From assembly GCA_941918925.1 (NCBI GenBank), contig OW799235.1:32973201-33037200 (forward strand): a DNA stretch of 64,000 nt, read 5' to 3'. The translations under genes were made by a program, and so were the position numbers. Below the pieces are notes generated by a model that saw only the letters and a list, made by a program, of their open reading frames with translations, made no database searches and was not told the DNA's origin. Source of the stretch: Phyto melanocephala (taxonomy: Eukaryota; Arthropoda; Insecta; Diptera; Rhinophoridae). This document shows, one piece after another, positions 22,090 through 33,983 of this stretch (positions within the stretch are counted from its first letter, which is position 1; each line of letters begins with the position of its first letter).

Positions 22090-22260
22090 TTGACCGCGAT
22101 TTCATCTGCGTAGTTATCGGCACAAAAGGTAGCCTCTTTATGTAATTATTCAGGTTATTATACATCTGTGTGGAAGATTTCATTTAAATCCGTTGAGTCG
22201 TTTTTCACGTGATTGAATTTAAATATTAAAACATTTAAACATACAAACATTAAAATTTTC
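22090..22260 (+). repeat. RTE-type LINE/SINE tail
   Basis: GACCGCGATTTCATCTGCGT, then CAAAAGGTAGCC, TGTGTGGAAGATTTCATTTA, GTTGAGTCGTTTTTCACGTG and ACATACAAACATT are in the order found in tails of insect RTE-clade elements. There is no coding part. Confidence 0.6.
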
Positions 22261-22427
22261 GTATATTAGTGGATGTAACTGAATGCAAATATTTAAGAAA
22301 AAAAGTACTTCTACAGACGACTTTATCCCCAGTACGTGTAAATTTTGGACACTCGAGAGCTTTGAACAGCCGACTAACCAAAAAAAAAACAAAAAATATT
22401 TTTCGACTTAGTCTAATCATTGTGATA

Positions 22428-22566
22428 AAAGGTAGCCTTTGTGTTAGGTAATTTAGGTTGTTGTCTATCTGTGTGCCAAAATTCATTTCGTTCCGTTCAG
22501 CCTTTTTTGCGTGATTGAGTAACAAACATCGAAACATACGAACATTCACATTTATTTATTAAGTAG
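22428..22566 (+). repeat. RTE-type LINE/SINE tail, second copy
   Basis: GATAAAAGGTAGCCTTTGTG, TGTGTGCCAAAATTCATTTC, TTTTGCGTGATTGAGTAACA and ACATACGAACATT give the same order, ending with TTATTAAGTAGGAT. The orientation is the same as its neighbour at 22090. Confidence 0.65.
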
Positions 22567-23391
22567 GATAAAGCAAGTGAAAACATTGATGTTTCTGGTC
22601 AATACTAATTTTTAATAATTTTTTACAAAACAAAAATTTAAGAATTTTGCAAAACAAAAATCATCAGAAAAAAATTTCAAATCAGAACTAAATCCAAAGT
22701 ATTGAATTAAATTTTAAAACTTTCAAGCTTTTTAAAAGTTTAAAAAATTATGACAATATATAAATACGATATTTATGACACCAAGTGAATTCGCCAAATG
22801 ATAGTAACGATGAAACTCCAAATTAGGCAAAAAGTTTCAGAGTTTTATGTTACGATACATCCTTCATTTTATATTTAACGGTATATCACGAAAACTGCAT
22901 TCAATTTAACAACCCAATTGCAGATCTGTATAGAGAGGCATAAATATCTTTGAAAAAAATTGTACTTGCTTCTGTCCGAAGGTAAACCGAACTTGTAAAT
23001 TTGTGTGTTTAGTGTTGTCAAAATAGTTTTGTCTAAATATCGCAGAATCCAAACCTACGCACCGATTTATTATTTTAGTTGTTCCATGTTAAACTTCCCA
23101 CATAACACAAGAATCAGCTTTGAGTTTTAAGACAGCAAAATGTGTGTAGAACTGTGTAATTGAAAGTATCTATAAGAAGAAAGTAATAGCCAAATGTCTA
23201 CTGGGTATATTTAATCGACTGATTGAGTATGTGTATGTGTATACTTGATGACAAATAATTTTGTATAAAGCTCTTAATGCCAGTTGCCATACAAAATGAT
23301 GTATAATGTCTAAAACATACATACTCATACAGTTATCCTTTAACAATATCGGGAAGCAGCAGCAGCAGCAGCAGTGACAAAAAACAAAACA
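22567..23391. other. No supported gene; (CAG)n at 23357-23374
   Basis: AT-rich sequence that ends in a short CAG triplet run just before the candidate exon at 23392. Confidence 0.45.
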
Positions 23392-23595
23392 ATGAATGCA
23401 ATACAGCTGCTTTTTCACATATTTTTAGCCATAAGTACTTTTACAGATTTTGCATATGCAAAGGCCCACTTTGCTGTAGAAAAAATATTTTTGCAAAAAC
23501 CGCATTACAGCTACCACATGAAAACGAAAATATTCAGTTCAAGTTATTGTACAAGGTTAGGTTTTTTGAAAACATATTTAAGTATTTTTCTATGA
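23392..23595 (+). CDS. Candidate first exon of a secreted protein (unproven)
   Basis: ATG at 23392 sits in AAACAATGAAT, a good insect start context. The product begins MNAIQLLFHIFLAISTFTDF followed by AYAKAHF: a short n-region, a hydrophobic core and an A-Y-A|K site like a signal-peptidase site. The frame stays open to TGA at 23593-23595. A splice-donor-like ACAAG|GTTAGG at about 23553-23563 could end a coding exon before the last residues. I recognise no family for KAHFAVEKIFLQKPHYSYHM and see no second exon. In AT-rich DNA a 68-codon hydrophobic frame can arise by chance. Confidence 0.3.
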   Translation: MNAIQLLFHIFLAISTFTDFAYAKAHFAVEKIFLQKPHYSYHMKTKIFSSSYCTRLGFLKTYLSIFL

Positions 23596-24858
23596 ATGTT
23601 GTTTTGATAAATTAAGGGAAATATGACTGTAATTTACAGCTGTTTATTAGGAAAAGTCTTAAAAGTCTTTCATCTCCCAGAGAATTTTGAATTGAACTCT
23701 ATTGTTCCCTTTCTAAGTTCCAATTGTAACTCTTAGATGATTACAGAAACTTAATTAAGTCACACGTTTTTCAAATAAAATTTAACAAAAACCAAATTGC
23801 AATCATCATACTTTATACTCTCCTTATTCTATTAAATCGTAGAGTGCATAAGAATTGTATGTGTATATGATGTTTATTACATATTCAGCTTTTAGCTGTA
23901 TTGTATCAACATTTTTCTATGGATGTATGCATGAGAGTATGCGTTTGTGTCACCCGTCAACATGCCTCTGCATAAAATCGGTAAATTTGTTAAAGGCTCT
24001 TAGGCCGTTTCTTTACTGGTTTGTTGCTGCTTGTAAAGCAACTGCAAACCATATTTTAAAGAGCCAGGGTACTCAGTTTTTACATTACAACAACAACAAA
24101 ATTTCAATGTTTCATTTTTTGTGTTGTTGCTTTATACACTCGCTTAACGCTACAACAATTATTAAGAATTTTTTTCCAGTCTTTTCATACGACTATTTAA
24201 AGTGATTTTGTTTTTTTGTTGGTATCCTTAATAAAATTCCAGTATTTCTACATCTAGGGAAACCTTGTAACCATTTTTTATTGTTGCATGTGTTGTTTAT
24301 TAAAACGACAGAATAAAATTCATACTTACACTCACTCATACAGTAAGATGGTTAAATGTTGCAGGTGTAATTTACGTAGAGATGTCTGCTACGTTTTCTG
24401 GTTTGCTAGTCGTGATTTTTTTTCTCTTGTATCTTTTAGGAATTTTTCAACTTAGCAACAATCCGCTGGAATAGCATAAGCAACAGAAAAACAAACAAGT
24501 GAATTGAAATTGATTTCACACTTTAAACAGGAGTAAAATATTTGCACAACTTTTTTTTTGTTTCTTTATTGGTAGTATGGAGTTTTAAACGAAAAACTGT
24601 TTTACGTTCACGTTTAAGCTCCAAGGTCACGAGTTTAAAAGTTGTTCATCCAGCAGTTTAAAAAATTTAGTTATTCATAAATTAAAATATTATTGAAAAA
24701 GACAAAACAAGAGATAACAACTTCTTTACTTCTTTACTTCTTTTCAGTATTCTTCTACGTGTGCCTTAAAGTATGAATCGTCTAATAGCCATTCTACAAT
24801 CGAGCCCGAGCCCGAGCCCGAGTCAATGAATTCGTTGCATTTTGACACGTTTGATTAC
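23596..24858. other. No supported gene; (GAGCCC)n at 24801-24823
   Basis: A 116-codon frame at 23855-24205 has cysteine-rich, low-complexity content and no recognisable domain. CGAGCCC is repeated about three and a half times at 24801-24823. Confidence 0.45.
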
Positions 24859-25127
24859 AAGGTATATTAACTAAGGTAGACGCACCGTGTATTTTGTTGC
24901 TACAAAAAACTTCTTAAATGTCATAACAAACACTTACACAGCTGATAAAAAGAGTAGCAAAATGTTAGTATATACAAAATATTTATGATACAAACGCGTC
25001 TAGTATAAAAAATGTATGTAAACCAACCAAAAAAATGTAAACAAATTTTGACATTTGGGAAGCGAAATGTATAAACAAAACAATGATCAGCTGTGGACTT
25101 AAGTCTACCTGGAGTTAATATACCTTG
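24859..25127. mobile_element. MULE-like MITE with 10-bp target duplication
   Basis: The left end AAGGTATATTAACTAAGGTA and the right end read inward CAAGGTATATTAACTCCAGG are inverted repeats, with ATCAGCTG inside the right end as in other family members. GTTTGATTAC (24849-24858) precedes it and GTTTGGTTAC (25128-25137) follows it, 9 of 10 matching. A 9-10-bp duplication is typical of Mutator-like elements. It is noncoding. Confidence 0.7.
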
Positions 25128-25137
25128 GTTTGGTTAC

Positions 25138-25552
25138 ATACATATACATCGGCGTAAAAGTCATACAGCTCTTGGTTCATCCTAATTCGTATTCAAACAT
25201 CAACGCTAGCAATTACACAGCTAATCTTTTTATTATCCATTTTTCTGATGAGCAATTAAGAAAGCGGTATTCATTTGACGAGGGAGGGCTCTTCTTTTCA
25301 ATTACATAAGTAACATCTATGGGCGAGAGTTATTTCCGCTAATGAATAAGTGAGATCATTGTTAAAAGTCAACACATACATCCAAAGTTGTAAGTTACGA
25401 AAATTGTAAGCTGTCTGGGATGCTGTGGTGTGTAATAGAAAATAATTTTAGAAGAGTAAAAATAATTTAAGGTTTGAATTATCGCATATATTGTCATAAC
25501 TGTTTATTGACTTGTAAAAAAGACATTTATTCGTCTTCTAGCACACCTGCCT
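25138..25552. other. No recognised feature
   Basis: No frame, terminal repeat or dispersed repeat was recognised here. Confidence 0.45.
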
Positions 25553-26750
25553 TTTTATACCCTTCACATGAGAGGGTATATATACGTTTTCATTTTCGTC
25601 CCCACAAAGTGTATATATTTTGAAGCATTATAGATAGAGAAGATAATTTAGCTATGTCCACCTGTCCGTCAGTGTGAGAGTTAAAGTCAACTTTTTGAAA
25701 CTCCCATATATCACACGGACTCGTATGTAATATCAATTTATCATTTATTGATTATCATTTAATCGCCCAATATCTTTCCAAGATATACATATTTTTCCCT
25801 TAAAAATTAAAATTTATCAGCCTTAAGTTAATTTATGGACACATTTGTATTAGTAGGTATAATATGCCTCTAGAAATATTTGTCAAAAAATCTGGATAAA
25901 TCGGTCACTAATCGGCAAACTTATAGACAAACATTGTATGGAAAAATATATAGAGGTTCTTTATAAAATAAATTTTGGACATGATAAAGACACCCAATTG
26001 AAAGCCACAGTCCCAGAAATTATTCTTGCGAATAATCGGTTTTAAACCCAACGAGATATAAACATCAAAATATAACTGAATTGTTTTTCCTAAATTTTCT
26101 ATCGAAAATCAATTTTTTTCACCTTCTGGGCAGCCGACAGATACGGATATCAAGTGTAATGCTATAAACACATAGACGACAGCAGACAGCAAGCAGCAAT
26201 ATGTCAAAAATAAAATCCATGTGTTTAAATGAAAACGATTATTTTGACGGCAGCACAGCAGCACGACTGCACAACAGCATTTGCTGCTGCTGCCAACTTA
26301 GGCTATTTTCTATTTTGACGGGCAGCAAGGAACAAATATAGTGTTGCCATTATACATATTTAATTGGAAAAATAAGAACAAAAACTTATTTTTAATATTA
26401 AACAGAAAAGAACATTACAAAAACACAATAAAGAAATAAATTTATGTGTTTTTGTAGTTTTTCGTGATATTATTACATTTTTTTTATCAATAACTTTAAT
26501 TTTATTCATTATAAAATATAAATGCGGCATCCCTGAAATTTGTATTGCTAAAATACACATCAGCTGATTATTATGTTGTTGCTGTCTTCAAAATAATTAT
26601 GAAGCTGACTTCAGAGCAGCATTTGAAGTTGGCAGCATTTGAAGCCGTGAAGTTGTGAAGTCTGCTGGCGTCTATGTGTTTAGAGCTTAAGGGTTTGACT
26701 ACCGAAATACAACTCATAATAAAAAAATTTTAAACCTGTGAGAGCGATTC
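25553..26750 (+). mobile_element. Long DINE-1-like element interrupted by a MITE
   Basis: It begins TTTTATACCCTTCACATGAG AGGGTATATATACG and continues CCCCACAAAGTGTATATATT. The inner blocks (GATAAATCGGTCACTAATCG, AACGAGATATAAACATCAAA) match the copy at 5171. After TCAAGTGTAA the MITE at 26160 intervenes, and the DINE resumes with GGGTTTGACTACCGAAATAC, matching GAATTTGACTGGCGAAATA of the 5171 copy. The 3' hairpin end is missing. Confidence 0.7.
26160..26687. mobile_element. PIF/Harbinger-like MITE, WGCTMTAAACACA family
   Basis: The termini are TGCTATAAACACATAGACG at the left and AGCTCTAAACACATAGACG inward from the right. TAA flanks both sides (26157-26159, 26688-26690). The DINE copy at 5171 keeps the single TAA at the matching point (5819-5821), which confirms the border. 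Several CAGCA-rich stretches lie inside. The minus frame 26360-26560 is not recognisable. Confidence 0.8.
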
Positions 26751-28139
26751 AGGTAGCGTTTAAGAATGGCTAGTGGTTGTGAGAATGTAGGTGAGTGACT
26801 GTATATGGATGGACGTATGTGTTTTACATTTACACTTCTGGGAACAATTCATTTAGCAATATTATGAATTAAAAATTATAAACGAACTTTGTTTAAATAT
26901 TAAACTTTAACTTTAATTTTAAAAAATTTACTGTAATTCAAATAAAAACAAAAAAACTAAAATTTAAAGGATTTTTTTAAGAACTACAAACGGAAAATAA
27001 CAAAAAAAAAATATAATAAAACACGATTTAGAACACACTATAACGTTTAGGTCATAAGTTTTCAATTTACGTGTTCCACGGTAAAAGTAATTAAAAACGA
27101 AAAACACTTTGAAAGCAGGATATCACTAATACAACAATAAGTTGTTCCAAAATTTTAATAAAATTTTGCAGGATTTGCCCTGCAAAACGAATATGCCCAC
27201 AATCCTGCTCTTTTTCGCTAAATATTTTGTCCAGCTAAAGCTGTAATGAATTTTTTTCTTTTCTTTCAGATGCCAGTATGTAAACTGGATACCCAATCGG
27301 TAATAATTAAGAGCGCTTAATTCTATCACTCTAAAAAGAATAAAATTAAGATGAAATACTTTTACTCCTAAGAAAAGGAACTCTACTACATTAGCTACCT
27401 GTAAAACGTATAATAAAAATTAATTCTTCCGAGGTATCAAATCTTCGAATTCCAAAACTATTCACTTTTGCTTGTTTAAAAAAAAAATTTCTTTTGAAAC
27501 AAAATTTGAAAATTTTTGAAACTTTAAAAAGCAATGCTAATTTGTTTGTTTACAAAATTATAATTTATGCGAATCTCTTTTTAAATACTCAAGTAGAATT
27601 TTACTACCCTCAAAAAAACAAAAATTTCGAATAACAGTAGGTTTACATGATGAATTTTGGACTTAATTTTTTGTTTGGAAGCAAGCGGTGTAGAGAAGAA
27701 AAATAGACATGGTTTCTGTTTTCATGGTTATTTTTTGACACTTCGCTTTACACTTTTTTCTGTTCTTTCTGTTACGTTTTATTTTTATATTCTCATCAAC
27801 TGGATTGTGCTTTTTGACTGATAAAAAAAATATTAAACAGTTTTTTTTTACATTCAAAATAAAGAAAATAAAAAATATAAAAAATATAAATTTAATAGTC
27901 TACAATACAAATTAGAAATTAGACGTCCCAAAAAAACCATCGTATAAATTTGAGTAGTTTTTAGTAACAATTTCAAAAGGGAATTAAGAAAATTGGACGT
28001 CATAAAATTCATCATGTAAATTGGGTGTAAGAGCCAAAAACAAACGTTTAAAACTCTCGTGCTCACAAACCCATAAAGACCCCCGCTACAAAATGGCAAA
28101 CATAAAATTTATATATCCGTCCAATCTAGTATTTGAACA
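26751..28139. other. AT-rich DNA, no supported gene
   Basis: The minus-strand frames (27126-27329, 27663-27857, 27854-28099) are short, lysine-rich or hydrophobic, and show no domain. Confidence 0.45.
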
Positions 28140-28502
28140 CCCTTAATATTGGTATCAAGTGAAACGGCATAACCAAAGGAATAGATTAAACTATGAAAAA
28201 GTCAAAATTTAAAATGGCGTCTTAAATAAAATGGAGGATATATGGGTCAACAATAGTAATTACGGCTTTGTAGCCTTTAACAACCACAATTTTGGTAACA
28301 AATGAAAGGACCACTAGAAAGTAGTGAAATATTAAAAAAGTTTACAATCCAAGATGGCGTCTAAAACAACATGTAGGAGTTTTTTTAACCCCATCAATAT
28401 GGGTATTAAATGAAAGTGCTGCAATATTAAAATAATGTTAAGTATGTAAAAATTTAAAATTATAGATGGAGTCGAAAATAATAAAGAAAAATGGAGTATA
28501 AC

Positions 28503-29480
28503 TAGAGATGGGAAGAGGGTAAATACCCAACTGGTAAATACCCGGTAAAATAGGTTAATTGGGTAAAAATGGGTAAATACCCAGGTATTTACCTAAAATT
28601 TGGGTATAAACTATGTTGTAGAAAATTTCGTGAACAAACACTTTGTGATGCCTAGTTTAATGTGTTTTATAATAAATTTTATAAATAGTAATGAAAGTAC
28701 TTACTGAGCAGAAGAAAAGTAACAACTTAAGATAATAACTATATTTTTTAGACACATTTATTGTTACAATATTACTTTACATTAATCGAAATCACTGTCA
28801 CTGTCATTATCAGTTTCACTCTGAAAATATCTAAAAGAAGAGTGAGGTGTAGAATGGGTGATACTAGTAGAAGTGGAAGGTGCTTCTTCAAATGAATTTG
28901 CAGAATTCATGATTTCATCCTTAGCCGGTAAAACGTTTTGGGAAGTTCCCTTTTGCCGTATGCCTTAATTGCAGAGATTTCAATTATGTGATGATAAAAC
29001 ATACTTTTCCGGCATTATCTGTAGTTAATCTGTTTCGTTTTTTTGAGCAAACTAGCTGCCAAATGTATTGGTTTAACAGACATTTTCATCCTTTTATCAA
29101 AGTTAGACAATAATTATTTTTTGTCATTATCATCAATTGCAGTTATTGCTAAAAATGCATCTCGTAGCTTATTTTGAATGTTTTTAAAACCAAAATATAC
29201 ACGATGAATACTATATTGGTTGGATTCTAAAGTAGTTATCCATTGTGCCATCGGTTGAAATAGTTTTAAATTGAAGTTCAACATATTCCAAAAGTCTTCA
29301 CATAGTAATGATGATTTTGTTTTAGTTTTTAGGTTCACTTTTTCGTGAACAGCTAAAGCTTGAAGTGGAACTTTACTGTTTATCAAGCATTTTATAAATA
29401 CCCAAATAAATTCCAAAAAAAGGTATTTACCCGGTATTTACCCACACATCGGGTAAATACCGGGTAGAATCCCATCTCTA
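28503..29480 (-). mobile_element. hAT element relic with exact 8-bp duplication
   Basis: TAGAGATGGGA at the left and its reverse complement TCCCATCTCTA at the right are the termini. AGTATAAC flanks both sides exactly (28495-28502, 29481-29488). The paralogous DINE at 5171 has a single AATACAAC at the matching place, the empty site. Both subterminal regions are filled with GGTAAATACC and GGGTATTTACC motifs in both directions. A transposase remnant lies on the minus strand. At 978 bp it is shorter than autonomous hATs. Confidence 0.85.
28780..29416 (-). pseudogene. hAT transposase remnant
   Basis: The frame 29114-29416 holds KCLINSKVPLQALAVHEKV, then LLCEDFWNMLNFNLKLFQPM and WITTLESNQYSIHRVYFGF. 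I take this as the central region of a hAT transposase; the similarity is by eye, and the element's 8-bp duplication is the stronger evidence. Another frame at about 28780-28830 reads SETDNDSDSDFD before a stop, an acidic C-terminal tail. The parts are out of frame and the C-terminal dimerisation region is not evident, so the gene is broken. Confidence 0.6.
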
Positions 29481-29595
29481 AGTATAACATTAAATCTAAA
29501 GTCCAAGCTGCGTTGCGGTAATTTTACCTATGTTCATTATGGTGTAGGGTGCTACCAGATTTAGCACGGCCAAATAAAGCACTCTTTTTTGTTTG

Positions 29596-32126
29596 ATTTT
29601 CTACTATATTTTTGCATGAATGAAACATTTTACTCTATTGGATAATTTATTAGCACAAAAATTATTACATTTCAATTATTTCTTTCTTTAATACATAACG
29701 TTGGAAGACATATTCTGCAAAAGCAAAAAAATTTAATTAAAATTAAAGTAAATTATTAGATGAAGTACAATAACTACCATGAGTTTTTGTTATAAATTTA
29801 AGCATCTTCATCGTATTCTTTGACACAACAATTAATGGCTCAATCATTATTGGCCATTTACGCAATACTTAAACGATGACCAAAGAAAAAGAAAATAAAC
29901 TACAAATCCTCATAAAGATTAAAGCTGTAAATTATGAGGCAAAAAAAAAATATGTTGAATAAAGAAGCAAGATGAGAAATACATTATATGAAATTAAGTC
30001 GTTGGCAAGATTTTAATTTTTTTTGTTCAGTAAACAACAGGAACAGTATAAATTAACCTCTAGGAATCAGGTTACACTAATACCAAAGACCAAACAAAGA
30101 CAACAAATGTGGCTAAAAACATTCGATTCAAAGCCAATACACAAGCTCATAATCAGGGCTAATAAAATGATTTGAAATCTAGATATGTACGTGTATGTTC
30201 GTTAATATGTCAGTCTCACTTATTTTTATACCGGGAATATGACTGGGCAAAATATTCGCAACAAAAGAAAAAAAGCATAAAAACGAATCAAATGTGTGCG
30301 TATAAAATAAATTGTACGATATTCTTACAAATAGCAACCAATAACAGATAAATATATATTTTCTAGAAATTGTTTTTGTTTTCCCAACAATCATAGATAC
30401 TTTTTGATTCAATAAAATCAATGCTGCTGATTTTTTGCGCTCATTCATTGATTATTTCTTTCATTTATTCTATTCTTTTGCACATGTATTGTTGTATAAG
30501 TTCGAAATCATTAAATTGTATTATTAACTTTGTAAATGAATTGGTAATTGTATTGTTTTCCTTAATTTTATATCTTGATTTATCGCAGATCACATTGATA
30601 ATGTGATGATAAGTCAATGGAGTTCGATATACAAACATAAACTTGGAAAGTTGGAGAGCAGGACTTTAAAAGTGTGTACAATTTTTTAAAGTTGTCAACA
30701 CTTTACCACACAGAGGGCGACAAATTAAAAATTTGTGTTAATTTTGGGATACTCTTTATAAAACTCCTTTGAGACCGAAGTTCCTTTTTGTTATTACCGT
30801 CAATATTGCGGAGTAATAACAACTGATAGACCCTACGCTTACGCCTTCTTTTAGTTTTATAAAAAACTATTTATTTTCTTGTGCTTTCGTATGCATTTCC
30901 GTGTATGCGGTACGGTAAGCAAACAAAATCACACTGCTTACAAAATTTAAAAATTAAAAATAAATTTTGTAAAAATTTAAATACTAGTTGCAACAAATAT
31001 AATTTAAGAATTTTCTGAGCGCCATGTGTTCATAAAAAATATATATACATAAATATGTTCACACATAATAAAGGCAATTGGGCTTAGTAGACACATGGTT
31101 ATAATTATGTATATTTAGGAAGCAGCCAAAAACTCATAAATATATTTTATTTGCTTTTTACATTTTTATTTTGTTGTTCTTACAAAAAAGTTCAGCAATT
31201 TAATATTAATAAACTTAATACCCAGATGATAAACCCACCAAAAGGAATGTAAAAGAAAATGACGAGAAAAAGTTTATGTATATTTTAAGTGTAAACATTT
31301 ATTTTTTCTTTTTAATAATTAAAAAAAAGATACGACAAGATTCATGTTAATGAAATTATGTATATGTAAATGCCAAAGGGGAAATTCTGTTTTCTTATTT
31401 GTTTATTTTTATTTATTTATTTTTTAATAGTTTCAAATGTTTGTTTAAAGCATTAGCATGATTTATTAGAGTCTTAATTATTTTATTGGTCTAATTAATT
31501 ATTTAAATGAGTGTTAATAATAAAGGAACTATATAACATGCAAGACATACTATGTAAATACACATGCATATATGTACATACTCATATTTATTTAAGACAA
31601 GAAATAGAAGCAGCCAGTACTAAGGAAATTATTTTTTCTATTAATTGGAAATTTGCTATTTGTTAATTTTGAATCAAATTTATTTTCTCCGGATAAATTT
31701 CTTTAATATGATTAAAATGCATCTTAATATAAACTAGTGCTGGTAAACACCTTTTGTACGTATTTACAGTAGCGAGCATAACACAATAACAAAGTACACT
31801 ATAAGATCTATTTACTGTTGCCGATTTTAACCGCACGATATTCAAATTAAAAGTTACTCACTTATTGTCCATCAGCTCCTATACATACAATAAATACTAG
31901 AATCTACCCTAATGTTCTTGATTTGAAATCACAGGTAATTGAAAAATACTGTTATAAATATTAATTCCAAGAACTATGCAAAATACCGTTGTACTTTAGT
32001 TCCATTACCTGCTCACATAACGAAATGTTACATATGTCATATGTAAGGCTGGTTGCATTACAATATTGGATACCTGCGGTAAATTGGCAATAAAATCTAC
32101 ATTTTTTAACCGATTTTTATGGTTTA
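29596..32126. other. AT-rich DNA, no supported gene; hairpin at 30788-30822
   Basis: Frames such as 30179-30448 (minus) and 30421-30606 show no domain. TTGTTATTAC at 30788-30797 pairs exactly with GTAATAACAA at 30813-30822. Nothing else was recognised across 2.5 kb. Confidence 0.45.
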
Positions 32127-32726
32127 CTAGAAAAGCCCGGCGCACGTTGCTACGCCCCTTAATGAATAAAAATGCATTCTGAATTTAAATTGAATATAAA
32201 GTGCAAAAAGCTATAAATTATAACTTATTTTGTATGGGCGTGGCACTGCCCACTTTTCTAATCAAGAAATTGTATAGTCATGACAACTCAACATGTGTGC
32301 AAAGTTTAAAAAAAATCGTTGAAGTTCAAGTAGCTGAAAATGATAATTTTTTTTATGGGCGTGACACTGCCCACTTTTCTTATCAAGAAATTGTAAAGTC
32401 ATGACAACGCAATATGTGTGCAAAGTTTCGGTTCAGAGAAAATACTTTTTTTATGGGCGTGGCCCTGCCCACTTTTCTAATCACGAAACTGTTTAGTCAT
32501 GACAGCTCAATATGTGTGTGCAAAGTTTCAGAAAAATCGATCTAGTGCAAGTAGCTAAAAAAGATAACTTATTTCTTATGGGCGTGGCACTGCCCACTTT
32601 TCTAATCACGAAATTGTATAATCATGAGAGCTCAATATGTATGTGCAAAGTTTCAGAAACATCGGTGAAGTTCAAGTAGCTGAAAACTATAACTTTTATT
32701 TATGGGCGTGACACTGCCCACTTTTT
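32127..32726 (-). mobile_element. Nonautonomous Helitron, four-module copy, 5' end lost
   Basis: CTAG at 32127-32130 with a flanking A is the 3' end on the minus strand, followed inward by CCCGGCGCACGTTGCTACGC. Four modules of about 115-120 bp follow, each with a TTATGGGCGTG... TGCCCACTTTT palindrome. The last palindrome is at about 32702-32722, after which the sequence departs from the family; no TCTATATATA start was found. The frame 32201-32404 is repeat-derived. Confidence 0.75.
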
Positions 32727-33020
32727 AAGAGATAGAGAAAAATTCTATTCGACTTAAATAAATACAATTTTGTTACACATCTTCTGGTGTCTTACTTTTG
32801 AAAATCGGATGACTGGTTCTCGAGTTAGGTTGAAATATGTATCCGTACCTGACTAATTTAGGGGAAAAAATTTGCCACGCCCATAAAAAAAATCCCGATC
32901 TGATGGAAAAAAACCGATAACGGATTTGAGTTCAGCGCATCAAAATCCATGTAGCCCACATAGTTTTATTTAATGGAGGATTTTGCTGCTGAGCAGCATG
33001 AATCTACTTAAATTATAACA

Positions 33021-33055
<35 letters not shown>

Positions 33056-33240
33056 TAATCCAATATAGTAATCAGAGAGATATATTCAACCGATACGAAT
33101 CATATATACCCTTCAAAATTTATGTATATACTGGACAAGCATATATATTTGAAACCCATATTAAAGGGGTTAGAAAACCATAAATCTGCCATTTTGTTTT
33201 AGATGTCTTTTAAGTGATTTCAGGGTAACTGAAAAATTTG
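32727..33240. other. Unassigned repeat-like DNA and a weak DINE fragment
   Basis: TTTGCCACGCCCATAAAAA at 32869-32890 recalls Helitron/DINE blocks. CATATATACCCTTCAA and GCCATTTTGTTTTAGATG at 33102-33205 look like a worn minus-oriented DINE piece. (AAT)n lies at 33019-33052. Confidence 0.35.
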
Positions 33241-33538
33241 ACTTTTAATTTTATATTATCCTGTGAATAATTTTTTTTTTCAAATCTACGCAAAATATTG
33301 CATGAAGGTATTAAAGTAAAATAACACATTACAAAATAATGAGATGAAAGTATTGGAACACGGTTCTTCACTTATGAGGCTCACTTATAAATAGGGACTT
33401 AAATAAGTACTTAATTATTATAACCTAAAAAAACATTAATTAAATGTGTTTTAAAAACGAAAATTCGGTTTGATTATTCTTCCAGGTTATTTTGGAATTT
33501 AAAAGTCAGTAAAAATCTTTGAGTCATCAATTTTCTTA

Positions 33539-33980
33539 AGCTATAAACACAATCAAAGGCTACCGACCATCGACTACCGACTACAAAAGTAGCTGGCTAC
33601 AAAAATAGCCAAGTCGCCAGCTACTTAATTCTTTTTACGACTACCGACCACTAACTACAAAAAATAAACATCTGTTTTGACATATGTATTAAAGTTAACC
33701 AATGGTGCCACTATAATAGTTTTTCGCGTTTTTAATAGCGATATTTAATGTATTGCGTTTTTAAAACCACCATTTCATGCATTTATTGTATTGGCAGCAC
33801 TAATCTGTTTTTTGTAGCCAAGAAAAATAAAAATTAGCCTAAGTTGGCTACGGGCTAGAAAAGTAGCCGTGTAGTCGGTAGTCGTGTAGTGGCTAAGAGA
33901 ATTGTTCTCATAAGCACGCATGTATTCTTTTTTTGACATCTTGTAGTCGATGGTCGGTAGACTTGATTGTGTTTATAGCA
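33539..33980. mobile_element. PIF/Harbinger-like MITE, WGCTMTAAACACA family
   Basis: The left terminus AGCTATAAACACAATCAAAG and the right terminus inward TGCTATAAACACAATCAAGT continue into shared CTACCGACCATCGACTAC, giving inverted repeats near 38 bp. TTA flanks both ends (33536-33538, 33981-33983). Multiple GACTACCGAC/GTCGGTAGTC units lie inside. The outermost 13 bp match the MITE at 26160 although the interiors differ. Confidence 0.75.
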
Positions 33981-33983
33981 TTA

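Larger units (their letters stand above)
28140..29595 (+). mobile_element. Long DINE-1-like element interrupted by a hAT relic
   Basis: GGTATCAAGTGAAACGGC, AAAATGGCGTCTTAAATAAA and TGGGTATTAAATGAAAG match the body of the copies at 5171 and 8680. The 3' end GTAGGGTGCTACCAGATTTA GCACGGCCAAATAAAGCAC is a worn hairpin terminus. The hAT relic sits at 28503-29480. Confidence 0.65.

Noticed and set aside
23855..24205. 116-codon plus frame
   Set aside because: Cysteine- and hydrophobic-rich text with no domain, no start context and no splice pattern; chance is the simpler explanation.
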